In this document: one piece after another, positions 53,701 through 64,000 of the stretch | How positions within the stretch are numbered: the first letter of the stretch is position 1 | Layout of the letters: each line of letters starts with the position of its first letter | NCBI GenBank assembly: GCA_009602725.1 | Contig: WELB01000075.1 | Location: 160,032-224,031, forward strand | Direction: 5' to 3' | Length of the DNA: 64,000 bases | DNA from: Spirogloea muscicola | Lineage: Eukaryota; Streptophyta; Zygnematophyceae; Spirogloeales; Spirogloeaceae | Position numbers and translations under genes: made by a program | The notes under the pieces: generated by a model | Databases searched by the model: none | What the model was told of the DNA's origin: nothing | Seen by the model: the letters and a program-made list of their open reading frames with translations, nothing else

Positions 53701-56700
53701 AGTGGCACGTACCTGCAGACATTCACCACAGAGCAACTTAGTGCAAATCTAAGAGATGACAATGCTTACATGCAGCAAGTGCTGTAGCATGAAAAGAGAG
53801 GTCCTTAAGTACAAGAGTATAAAACAACACTGCAGTTGTGGACAACAAATTAGTCACTTCCCAACTGATAGCCTGACGCTGTGATTACATGATGCATCCA
53901 CAGAGGCCATTCAAAATGATATAAAGCCAATCAAACACACGCACAAGGATGCAAGTGCTTTGGTCGCCTTTCACCTCTCTGCAGTCATCTGGTCGTGAAG
54001 CACTGCATGCCTCTGATTGAAGGTGCCCCTCTCAGAGTCCTGCCCAGACAGTCGCACTGGGAAATGCGGGTGGCTCTGCGGCGTTTGAGAGATTGATGCG
54101 TCTGCATGTAGCATCAGTGTCCTGCACCCCAGTGGCACCATCAGAAGTTAGCCATCAGCAATGTAGGATGAAGACCCAGTCAATGGCTCACAATTCTAGT
54201 GTAATTCTGGCTGATATAGAATCTACAGAGCTATCTGGTAGCTCGCAATGACAAAGAGCAACAGCATGATATGAAGAAGCCCAAGTACTACATGAACAAT
54301 GACTTGAGCACTGACAAGGCAGACACATGTGAGACAGATGCCTTTCAGCCTTCACATACTTCCACGTGCTATATAATGTTTGAGAAGTTGTTACCCAAAT
54401 GCTAGCGCCTCTGCCATGGCAAAGTCTATCTGTTTCCCAGTCTCTATAACTATGCTCTATCCAAAACGTACAAAATTTCGTAAATATCAAAATTCTCGAC
54501 CTGGATGTCAGTAACCGGGCCACCTGAAAACAGGGCAATTTCACACAGAGAAGATATTGTGACCTGTGAGACTGACCTGATGTCATAGTGAAAATGTGTT
54601 GCTTACATCTTACCTCCTCAAAGGACAATGCTATGGTGAAACCAAAGAGCAGATGATGATGCAGCCTGCTTGATGTGACAATTTGTGTGGAGATTCTCAC
54701 ATCTGGGTGCAGGTTGAATCCTTCAGGCACCACGCAGATGGCCCTTCCCTGCAACATTGTGATAGCGCCATTTATAAGACGACTGGCGCATCACAGCTCC
54801 AATACAACAACCATGTGTCCTTGTAGGACAGCTCTCCATTCTCCAGCAATGGCATCCTTTCGCAAGTGGCCTCGAGAGTTCTCCCGCCAAGCAAGCTTGA
54901 GCAAGGTTGGGCTGCATGAGCCCTTGCTTGCCTGCCATACAATGTTGAATCATTGCACAAAGGCAGACCCACAGATGTACGACAGTCATAAACTGATGGA
55001 AGGACAAGACACCTTGCTGAGCCTGTGCAGAGTGTAGGGTCACGCAGAGGGGCTGACCACTCGTTGGAGGGTCACTTCTGGCAGGCCAGTCGGCTGTACC
55101 ACCCGATCTTTGGTCAGCGACCCCAATGCCTGCCCTGTGTCACGGCATCCATTTGCTGTGAAGCGAGCACCTCGCCTTCTGCCATGCAGTCTATAGGTTT
55201 ATTTCAAGACAGATTGCATTTGACTTAAGCTGTTTATTGGGTTCCTTCTGAAGCTTATGCTTGCCAGCGCTTGCACCTTGCCAGTTGCTAGCTAGCCAGT
55301 CCTGGGGCGTGGGAGAGTGCTCCTCGACCCGAGCATACTCATCCTCGAAATTTGCCAGCATGCCTGTCGTCCAGTTATCGATCATCTGTTGACGAAATGT
55401 GAAATATATGAGTCCTTGATCCTCATGTCCAGGTCACTGACCATCCGCTATACCTATGATAATAACTTACAACAAGATTTGAGCCTATGTACAGGCCATT
55501 CTTCAATCAAGCATATCAGACTGGCTGTAAGGAATTGTAGAGCGCACCATACACAAATTTGAGAGTACGATCTTCTAACCATAGCCTAGCCTAACATTCT
55601 GTATACAAGAGTACATTCCTCAAATGCACCAGGTCAAACTGGCCAGAGAGAGGAGGTTTACAATCACATACTTCTTGGCTTATGATGCCTTCGTCCAGTA
55701 GTTGTTGCGAGTATTGTTGCAGCACAGTGGGGTGATCTGCTATTCTCCTGTAGGACAGTGGCTGTGTCACTCTCGGATCATCCTGTACCGGTAGGACCAC
55801 TTTGGATGAGGATTAGAGCAGAAAGCAGGGAAGCAGCAGTTCAGTAGCATGAAAAGAGCAGACAAACCCTAAGTCAAGTGCCAGTCCTTATGTCATAGTA
55901 TATACAATGAGCGACATGAGTGCCTGCACTCCGTTATACAGTCCCCCAAGATGTGGAAAGGGCCCGTATCAACAAATAAAGGAGAGAAAGCTTTCCTCCT
56001 TGTCAGGAGGAAAGCTTTCCTTGTCAGACAACAGATTTTCTTCATGTCTTACTCATGACATGTGCATTACACTAGCAAAGCATAAGCTCTGTAAACAAAC
56101 CAGAACTGCTAGGGAGGTAAGACCTGCTCGTTGTGGCCATGTCGCCTGTAGCAAACTAGGTCAATTACAACATCATGGTGAAACAACTGCGAAATGGCGA
56201 CAAGCAAGGCAAGCGCTTTAATATAGGCCAACACAGCTGCCCAAGGATAACATCGCAACGCAAGTACGGTTGAATACAGAGCTTCCATATACAACGTATC
56301 CTGCATTTGAGATTGGGTTTGATGCTTAGGGTTCAAACCATCAAACCCAATCCAATCTGACTCTAAATCTGTCGGAAATCGACGGCCAACTGGCAGGCGC
56401 GAGCGACTGCCTCAGGGTCGTCACCATTCACGTGGAATATGGGTGCTCCAACTGCCTGTACCAGCAACTTGTGAGTTGGGGCACACTGCTCAGAGCCATG
56501 GATGCAAAGAAGTACATCGTCCAACAAAAGCATCAAAGAAGATTGTTATGTCAAGGTGTTCACCTTGGCCACGTCGCTTGGATGGGGGGTGGATCTGGCA
56601 AGCTTGGGATCGGTTGTGAAACCAATCTGGTTATTTATAATCACATGCACAGTTCCCCCAGTGTGGTACTCGGGCAAGTTCGACAGCTGCATCGCAAGTA

Positions 56701-59700
56701 TACAGATTAAGCAGGTGAAAGCGTCGCTGCCATCATTCCACCCTTGCAAGTCCGGTACCACAGAATTAGCTTCGTGCTAAGATTTTTCCCAAGGGTGAGA
56801 ATATTGTCACACCTCCATAATGCAAGAGCCATAATGCAAGAAGACTATGCACACAAGGATACAGTGCTCCTTAATAATTTGGATCTCTAAGCAGCAGCAT
56901 GTCGGATGACAACAATCCTGACCTGGAGCACCTCTGACACAATGCCAAGCCCGGCAAAAGCAGCATCCCCATGCAGCAGCAAACCCTGCAGCCATGGAGG
57001 AAATAGCAGCATAACAGAAACAATCAACTCCAAGCGAACTGCTACACAGTCCAGATCAACTTTGCAGTGTAAAGATAAGACGTACATATTTAGGCGGTCA
57101 GCCTGAATTGTAAAGTGACCTTCACATACTGCAGACATGATTGAAGTAGCTACAATACGAGCTATTTGACTGATGTAGCTAGAATACTGAGGAAGTGGTG
57201 GCGAAGCCTAGTTGCTTCTCATAATTGGCTATTTAGTAATCAAGCAACAGCACATCCTTCTGCGTGCTTCTTTGCAACAAGCTCTGACTAACCGGTTAAG
57301 GATTGGTTAAGATAACTAAATGTTGCTGACTAGCAAACTCCCTGTGGGTAAGGGACTTGTTCATGCAATGAAGGTTGTCAAGGTGACTCTCTTCAGTACA
57401 AGCTTGTGACGACGAGATCCTGGTGTTTGACCTTCAGGACCCTGCCGGATAGGGAAAACGGGAAATGTACCCCCACTAGCACAGTCTGAAAAGAGACAAC
57501 ATTGACCTGCAAATGAAGCATCATTGTGGCTCTCACCATGACCCTTGTCCGATTGTTGTCCTCCAAGAAGACTTGCTTGGCCCTCACTTTGCCTACGACC
57601 ACAGAGTCCACCGACTCTAGGTGGCTTGGATTAGGTGACAGCGACAATTGTACCTGCGAGCCAGTGACAAGAGCTGCTGTGCATTTATGTAGTGACAACA
57701 AGCTATAGACCTCCGACTTATTGCTCCCATAGATTGTGGAGCCTGTGAGGACTGGATGATACTTTCCGTGATGGGAACACTTCATGCATTGCAAGCATGT
57801 ACAAAGTGAAAGATGTGAGAGACGTAAGCCATTCTAAACCCTTACATAATACTGCTCGCAGATCAGTAGGCCTCAGTGTCATGAGCTCATGTCTAGACAT
57901 GTTGAGGCGAAACATACCGCGGGACATCAAGATGATGTGCACAATTGTCATACCTACCTCCTTGCCATTGACTTTAAGCAAGCCACGGGTGCCTAGGTGG
58001 TACTTCACATCGCCTACATTTGAGTATTTGGCCTTGCTGTGCAAGTGGAACTCGGCAGTAATTGCGCCTAGCGGCTTGGATAGGAGGGAGTGAAGGACAT
58101 TCAGTCGGCCCCTGGACAGAGGCACCAATTGACAAATGTGACTATCAGAATGAGAATTTTGGTGCTGACTGTTAATCTCTTTCTCCTATCAAGAGCAAGT
58201 ATGTAGGACTAGATAAAAGGTCAATAAAACTAAACCCAGCACCTTTAACACAAGTACATTGCTGTAGCTTGACACCGTTTTTGCCTCATACATTTCCTCT
58301 ACCAGGCAAGCATCTCAGCAGATGTATAGATGCTTGACTTGTTGCCAAGACTACTTGGACTACTTACCTGTGTGCCATTCCCAGCTCAATGCTCTCCACC
58401 CCTGTTTGTACTGCCCTCTGTACGGACATCAATGCCCTAAAGCTCCAAGAATCAGTAGAGCAAAAAAACATCTGGCATGTAAATCCGTGCAGCTACTTAC
58501 AGGCAAGAGAAGTCCATGGGTGCATGGCCATCAAGAGCTGCTGATCTCTGAGGCAGTAAGCAGCACTGCTGACTTTCATGGGAAGGCACTGGTCCTACGA
58601 CAGTAGGTGCTCTGGTGGTCAGACAGCCACGACCTCTGTGAGGGACCAGAGCCCAGGGATGAGACTCTCGCAGCCCTCGATGCCAAAGCGCTTGGATGAC
58701 GGAAACTTTCTGGCGAGGAAGCGCTCAAAGTGGTCTGCCGCGAAAGGGGGCCACGGAGTGGACATGAAGGTGGACCCAAGGACAGCTGTAAAAGGGAAAA
58801 GATGGGTCTGCAATGGGGCAGCAAGCTGGCCATACCCAGTGCCCGACCTGCATAGAGGAGCCGGCGGAAGAGCGCCTGCCGCTGCGGCGGCGTGAAGCGG
58901 CTGCGGCCGGGCGGGATCTCAAGATGGCGCTGCAGCCAGGCCTTCTGGTCCGGCGATGGCAGGTGGGCGTACTCCGCCGTCAGGGTGCCGCAGTAGGCGG
59001 CGCGCAGGAGCGCCACGAGCTCGCGCACCGTCCAGAAGAGCTGCGGCGCCCGCGCGATCTTGAGCTGGTCGCCCAGATAGTAGCTGCGCTCGCAGCGGCG
59101 GCGGCATCAACAACCTATACCCTAACTCTAAACTCCTGAATTCCTAAACCCTAAACCCTGTGAAGCTATCCTGCAGGCATATGTTACCATTCTCAATTGT
59201 TCTGATCTTCATGATGCTATCAGCTTGCACTGAGCAGGAAAAGGGGCTTGAACCCTCAACCTCAGCCTTGGCAAGGTTATACTCTATCATTAAGCTATTC
59301 CACTTCTCTGCTTTGCTTTCCTTCTCTTTTCTGGATGGGCCTAAGTAGATATGAACTACTGACCCCCTAAAAGTAACCCTAGATTCAAACCCTTATACTA
59401 ACATCCTAAACGCTAGGACTCAAACCCTAAGCTAAACCCTAAATGACGGCAATTAGCCTGTCAGCCGAGGTCAAGGGCCTGCACATATCGCAAGGACGAC
59501 AATCCGGAGGCCCAGTGGCTGCCATGAGAGCTCACCGCCGGTCTGGGTCGACGCCAGCGAGGCAGACGGCGGCGAGGTCGAGGTCGGGGAAGCGGCGCAG
59601 CAGCGCAAAGAGGTCGCGCGCGTCAGCGGGCTCGCCGGCGGCCGCGTCGTTGCCGTCGCGCAGCGGGCCCAGGGTGCGCCCCAGCGGGTCTGCGGCGGCC

Positions 59701-59953
59701 CGCCGCCGCCGTGAGCCATCAGGCTCAACTCGCCGGCGGCCTTCCGGCTGAGCTCCCACAGCCCAGGCGGCACCGCGAGGGGCTCACCGAGCGTGGCGGC
59801 GAAGTGGCCGCGGTTGCGGAAGGCGCGGACGAGCGACGCGATGCGCAGCGTCTCGCCAATGACCTTGATGTCCGTCGCCGGCGCCGGCGGCGGCGGCGAC
59901 GCGGCGGTGGCTGGGGCGGCGGAGCTGAGCCCTCGGCAGCGTCGGCAGCGCCA
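50797..59953 (-). CDS. OGDH: 2-oxoglutarate dehydrogenase E1 (OGDH) with an EF-hand-like insert; 5' end in the gap
   Basis: E1 is the thiamine-diphosphate subunit of the mitochondrial TCA-cycle complex that decarboxylates 2-oxoglutarate. About 28 exons were placed, among them 59953-59788 (partial), 59689-59536, 59083-58848, 58785-58647, 58436-58368, 58111-57958, 57653-57537, 56985-56923, 56686-56564, 56455-56369, 56186-56124, 55782-55672, 53712-53568, 53366-53205, 52855-52641, 52523-52461, 52270-52216 and 51027-50797 (stop). Family motifs are present: [127 protein letters not shown]. About 71 extra residues between CNDDPD and the FHVLRRQ block form two EF-hand-like units. The exon ending at 56369 lacks a GT donor. 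The exon at about 55.08 kb is uncertain. N-terminus and targeting peptide lie in the Ns. Confidence 0.96.
55987..56018. repeat. Perfect 13-bp inverted repeat in an OGDH intron
   Basis: Arms 55987-55999 and 56006-56018 (AAAGCTTTCCTCC and its complement) enclose a 6-nt loop. A further partial copy of the right arm follows. Confidence 0.85.
56311..56352. repeat. Perfect 14-bp inverted repeat in an OGDH intron
   Basis: Arms 56311-56324 and 56339-56352 (GATTGGGTTTGATG and its complement) surround a 14-nt loop. It begins 17 bp past the end of the OGDH exon at 56369 that has no GT donor. Confidence 0.88.
59112..59445. repeat. Telomere-like tracts flanking a tRNA-Gly relic in OGDH intron 2
   Basis: CCCTAAA-type units occur at about 59112-59158 and 59365-59445, on either side of the tRNA-like sequence at 59233-59303. 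On the OGDH sense strand they read TTTAGGG. Confidence 0.85.
59233..59303 (-). pseudogene. Mitochondrial-type tRNA-Gly(GCC) relic
   Basis: On the minus strand a near-complete tRNA is visible: TAGCTTAATGATAGAG D arm, an anticodon loop with GCC (CTTGCCAAG), and the T arm GAGGGTTCAAGCCCC. It closely resembles plant mitochondrial tRNA-Gly. The first three acceptor pairs are mismatched, so it is probably a dead insertion of organelle DNA or RNA rather than a working gene. Confidence 0.7.
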
Positions 59954-60946
59954 NNNNNNNNNNNNNNNNNNNNNNNNNNNNNNNNNNNNNNNNNNNNNNN
60001 NNNNNNNNNNNNNNNNNNNNNNNNNNNNNNNNNNNNNNNNNNNNNNNNNNNNNNNNNNNNNNNNNNNNNNNNNNNNNNNNNNNNNNNNNNNNNNNNNNNN
60101 NNNNNNNNNNNNNNNNNNNNNNNNNNNNNNNNNNNNNNNNNNNNNNNNNNNNNNNNNNNNNNNNNNNNNNNNNNNNNNNNNNNNNNNNNNNNNNNNNNNN
60201 NNNNNNNNNNNNNNNNNNNNNNNNNNNNNNNNNNNNNNNNNNNNNNNNNNNNNNNNNNNNNNNNNNNNNNNNNNNNNNNNNNNNNNNNNNNNNNNNNNNN
60301 NNNNNNNNNNNNNNNNNNNNNNNNNNNNNNNNNNNNNNNNNNNNNNNNNNNNNNNNNNNNNNNNNNNNNNNNNNNNNNNNNNNNNNNNNNNNNNNNNNNN
60401 NNNNNNNNNNNNNNNNNNNNNNNNNNNNNNNNNNNNNNNNNNNNNNNNNNNNNNNNNNNNNNNNNNNNNNNNNNNNNNNNNNNNNNNNNNNNNNNNNNNN
60501 NNNNNNNNNNNNNNNNNNNNNNNNNNNNNNNNNNNNNNNNNNNNNNNNNNNNNNNNNNNNNNNNNNNNNNNNNNNNNNNNNNNNNNNNNNNNNNNNNNNN
60601 NNNNNNNNNNNNNNNNNNNNNNNNNNNNNNNNNNNNNNNNNNNNNNNNNNNNNNNNNNNNNNNNNNNNNNNNNNNNNNNNNNNNNNNNNNNNNNNNNNNN
60701 NNNNNNNNNNNNNNNNNNNNNNNNNNNNNNNNNNNNNNNNNNNNNNNNNNNNNNNNNNNNNNNNNNNNNNNNNNNNNNNNNNNNNNNNNNNNNNNNNNNN
60801 NNNNNNNNNNNNNNNNNNNNNNNNNNNNNNNNNNNNNNNNNNNNNNNNNNNNNNNNNNNNNNNNNNNNNNNNNNNNNNNNNNNNNNNNNNNNNNNNNNNN
60901 NNNNNNNNNNNNNNNNNNNNNNNNNNNNNNNNNNNNNNNNNNNNNN
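59954..60946. other. Assembly gap (Ns)
   Basis: 993 unresolved bases. It hides the OGDH N-terminus, the presumed divergent promoter and the first exon or exons of the HIT zinc-finger gene. Flanking sequence is GC-rich on the OGDH side. Confidence 1.
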
Positions 60947-61252
60947 CCCCCCTCCCGGCCACCGTGTGCCCCCTCTCCTTCTCTCCTAGCCTTCCTCTCC
61001 TTGCTTGTACGTAAGCTCGAACTTTGTCCCCTTCTTGCATTCCCCCCACCAGTTGTCCAGCCTTTGCATGATAGAAGTGTAAGCCCATCACTTCACTGAA
61101 CTCCGCCTGGTATCTCCACCCTGCAATCAACGCTTAGCCTTCATTCACAGTACCCCCTACATCACAACAAGTCACCGACTATGACTGTCGATTTTTCAGC
61201 TAACCGGTCCTCAAGCCCTGACTACATGTGTTGGCATGCCTGTTCCCCGCAG

Positions 61253-62769
61253 CTGCTCAGTGCTCTGTTACCGCACACACAAGGGTGAGCTCCACTGATT
61301 TGATTACATCTCACACCCATAGCTGTGTCAGCTGGTGTGTATTTGCCATATTGTGAATTGACTTTACTCACCGAGCTGCATACAAGGCTGGAACCAAAGC
61401 CTTTGCCTAGCCACCGGCTTGGCAGCTCTCTCCATCAGCCTCAGCTGCCTAAACAAAGGCAATAAAGCAAATAGAAGACATGAAAGTACTTGCATTGTAG
61501 TACTACTCCTTAATTCCAAGTACTTTTCTTATGTATCCGCTCGACTCACTGTGACCAAGCCCTGCGGCTGCAGAGGTCGTGTGCGCAGCTGCGCCCCCTG
61601 CTGTCCCTCTGCTCCCCAATGGTGAGCTCGTCAGCAGTGGCTCCTCCTCAGCTACCTCTTCCAAGGACCTGATGCTATACTTAAGTCAGAATCCTAACCT
61701 TAGTATATCAGTTTGCCTAACAACCTCTTGGCCCCTGAAGCCGCAGCTTGTGCCACCTTTCAGGAGCCCAAGCAGCTGGCGAGCTGCCGCTGGCAGCAAC
61801 TGCAATAGCAGACGGCACTGCTGGCGAGCACGTTGTGCTGTCACCGCCGCTGCGCCAGCAGCCCCCGCGGGCGTTTGAGGACGGCCACAACGAGGCTGCC
61901 CAGTGGCGCCTACGGCGACCACAGCTCGAGGCCCTAGGTGCGCGCGCTGCCAGTCAATACCTGCAATGATTGCAATTGTCAACCTCCAGCTCTTACTTTC
62001 ATTGTCAGCGTAATACTGAGCTCCAGAATTCAGCAAGAGGTCAAGATCGCTGAATGTTATCGGCCGGCAATTGTGATATGTAGCCGTTGTCTTTGGAGCA
62101 ATTGTTGAGCTGGATAGTGAGTCCGAGAGTCAGCAGGATTGCTCAAACGCTGAGATCGTCGGCTGTCGTGCGGTCCCTCTCTCTGTATCGTCAGCGGCAT
62201 CAGAGCTGGTGCAAAGTGCCCTCCAGAGCACCGAGCTGCAGAACCTAGTACGCATGATCGACGGCGCCGTTGATGGGGAGAAGGTTGCCATCCAAGCACT
62301 CCTCATCGCGTCGGTGCTGGTGACAGTGTCTGAAACTGTATATGGTGTTTAACTGCGTGTCTAGCAACATCAAAATGAACAGCCATAAGGCGCAGTTTTC
62401 AACGTGCAAACCTAGACTCAAGAACGAGAATCCCTACGCCTTTGCCATCACTTGGAGTGAGGCATCCCAGGAGATGCTGAGAAGCTAGTAACGTGGAAGT
62501 TGGCTGCACATGCAGGAGCTTGCACGAGCAGAGGAGAGCCCGCTCTTCCGCAATTTCTGCCAGAAGGTTATGGCCACCCCTGCCTCCCACTATTGCCACC
62601 ACTTATCCTTGATATAAAGAAATCAGATTGTGGGTTCTGCAATTTGTAGCTCACCAGTTCCAGTGTCACCTTCGTGCAGGTTCTGGCGGTTGTGAACCCA
62701 GATGTACATGCAGCCCCTGCGCTGCTCATGCCGGAGGCAGTTGTAGACACTCATCTAACACTGATGTAG
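61253..62769 (+). CDS. HIT-type zinc-finger protein, ZNHIT3-like (5' end missing)
   Basis: ZNHIT3-type proteins act in box C/D snoRNP assembly with NUFIP1. Exons 61253-61284, 61575-61621, 61771-61937, 62195-62283, 62516-62566 and 62680-62769 (stop TAG) join at GT-AG sites with agreeing phases. The first exon gives CSVLCYRTHK, the second half of the zf-HIT finger. The first half (CxxC) must lie upstream, in or near the gap. The C-terminal half matches the family pattern: QWRLRRPQLEAL, then ELVQSALQSTELQNLVRMID, ELARAEESPLFRNFCQK and VLAVV. Subfamily assignment rests on the C-terminal pattern and is moderate. Confidence 0.78.
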
Positions 62770-64000
62770 GCTGAGCGCAGCAGTGCCGGAAGGCACGCCT
62801 GCAATCACGCTGGAAAGCCGGCTGTCCTTGCCATGGTATAGAGAAACGAGGGGCGGCCAGGAAACTGGTGGGAGCTAGTTTGAGTATCTTCAGCAGCATC
62901 AGCATGCAATACGTGCAAGGCCAAATGGCGGCTGGTAGTTGCAACCGGAGACACAAGACGCAACCGACCAAGCAACTGCAGTGCAGCAAGTGGAGTCCAA
63001 GTAAGACACAGAAGGCTTCAGGGCTTTTTATACATTGCTATTTTGTACCCATTTTGCTAGCGGCATCAGAGCTTTCCAGCGAGGGCTTTGGGTATGAGTG
63101 GTCCTCGGCAATAGACAACATGAAGCAATGAGTATTCAATTGTGTATCTATCTGTGAAGGTTGTCCATTATAGTCAGTTGTCCTTCGTCTTTGCTTGCCC
63201 GCTGCCCATTAAACCTGATCAACTCAGCATCAGCTTGCATGGTGCAGGTCCTGGCATTTTTCAGGTCCTCGCTTGGCATTTGAACGAAAGACCTGGGAGC
63301 TTGAGGTTGAAGGACACTCTAAATGTACCATCTGACTCTGCATAGGTTGTTGAGGAGTTGGCCCACAAGCAAGTGTAGCAATTTTATGGTGCGGGGGTGC
63401 TGGGGGTCTGGCAGAAGTTTATAACAGCCTATCACTTATAGTGGACGGGCCCGTGGAAGGACTGCATTGGGTATTCAAATCTGGTGGCAATAATGTTAAC
63501 GAGAACACAAGACTGAACCAGAGCATGCTGCTGCTGCTGGCGGCATACAAATGTGGACCATAAGGTCATCAGCATGTCACCCTTCGGATCAAAAATCCCC
63601 TGTCCTGGACCTTTTGCGCGTGCCTTTCTTCGGCTTGCTGATGGAGGTGCACCTTCCTATCGCCTCTTTGTCACTTGGTTGGCTTTACAGCGGTTTGACA
63701 GTATCAGCAGTTGTTCTTCTGATTTGGCTACTCTCAGGCTCTGACCACTCTCTTGCTGGCACTTCCGTCCTGAATTGTCGCTGCATAGCACTCGCCTTTG
63801 TTGCTTGAGTGGCAAAACAGCCGTCTCCACTAGTGATACCCGGTCTGCAGTTTGTTACCTGCTCCAGTCAAGTCACATCGTAGTTGGTCGTCGCGCTAGA
63901 TTGTGTATCAGCTGGAGAGTGTTATGACACCAGTTGGAGTTTAATCTTTGTAGGGTCCTCAAGCTTGTCGAGTGGGTGATGTTGTCAATGAGTAGCATCA
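62770..64000. other. No gene recognised
   Basis: Plus-strand frames at 62868-63131 and 63551-63808 are open but resemble no family. The second has a hydrophobic stretch (WLYSGLTVSAVVLLIWLL) that might be an exon of a gene continuing beyond the window. Confidence 0.35.

Noticed and set aside
59711-61130. Three frames of about 400-460 codons across the N block
   Set aside because: They are artefacts of translating Ns. Only the short OGDH exon at 59788-59953 is supported.

Overview
This window is nuclear DNA of an intron-rich eukaryote, most likely a green alga. The green-lineage evidence is a cytochrome c6A gene with the loop insertion known only from plants and green algae, a cyanobacterial-type YaaW-family gene, and plant-type TTTAGGG repeats. 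Nearly every recognisable gene is split by many GT-AG introns of 100-350 bp. Gene models below were built by hand from conserved protein blocks joined at phase-compatible splice sites. Single ambiguous bases at 6262, 30617 and 41072 lie in GC-rich promoter or first-exon sequence, and a block of Ns fills 59954-60946.

Layout. 1-9 kb: a YaaW-family gene (+), a foldback MITE, a small membrane-protein candidate (+) and cytochrome c6A (-). 10-16 kb: an ODR4-family gene (+) converging on a mitochondrial carrier (-). 16.5-27.7 kb: a mobile-element graveyard. It holds a palindromic gag fossil, nested 3' fragments of several LINE families with a restriction-like endonuclease, and a second broken gag element with LTR-like sequences. 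28.6-35.7 kb: exosome subunit RRP46 (-) head-to-head with the TFIIH helicase XPD (+). 37.4-41 kb: a second LINE-tail cluster. 41-43.2 kb: a cyclin-like gene (+). 43.2-46.4 k: no gene seen, one LINE remnant. 46.4-49.9 kb: a METTL25-like methyltransferase (-). 50.8 kb into the gap: 2-oxoglutarate dehydrogenase E1 (-), about 28 exons. 61.2-62.8 kb: a HIT zinc-finger protein (+), beginning in or near the gap and divergent from the E1 gene.

The genes are unrelated housekeeping functions (transcription and repair, RNA decay, TCA cycle, ER protein handling, thylakoid redox, mitochondrial transport) and do not form one pathway. The most notable observations are: (1) an EF-hand-like pair of about 70 residues inside the 2-oxoglutarate dehydrogenase; (2) a 151-bp inversion inside XPD, bounded by TCGA palindromes, together with loss of the iron-sulphur domain exons; (3) LINE families that share a small 3' hairpin module; (4) TTTAGGG-like tracts in 5'-proximal introns, always G-rich on the sense strand and twice paired with mitochondrial-type tRNA-Gly sequence.
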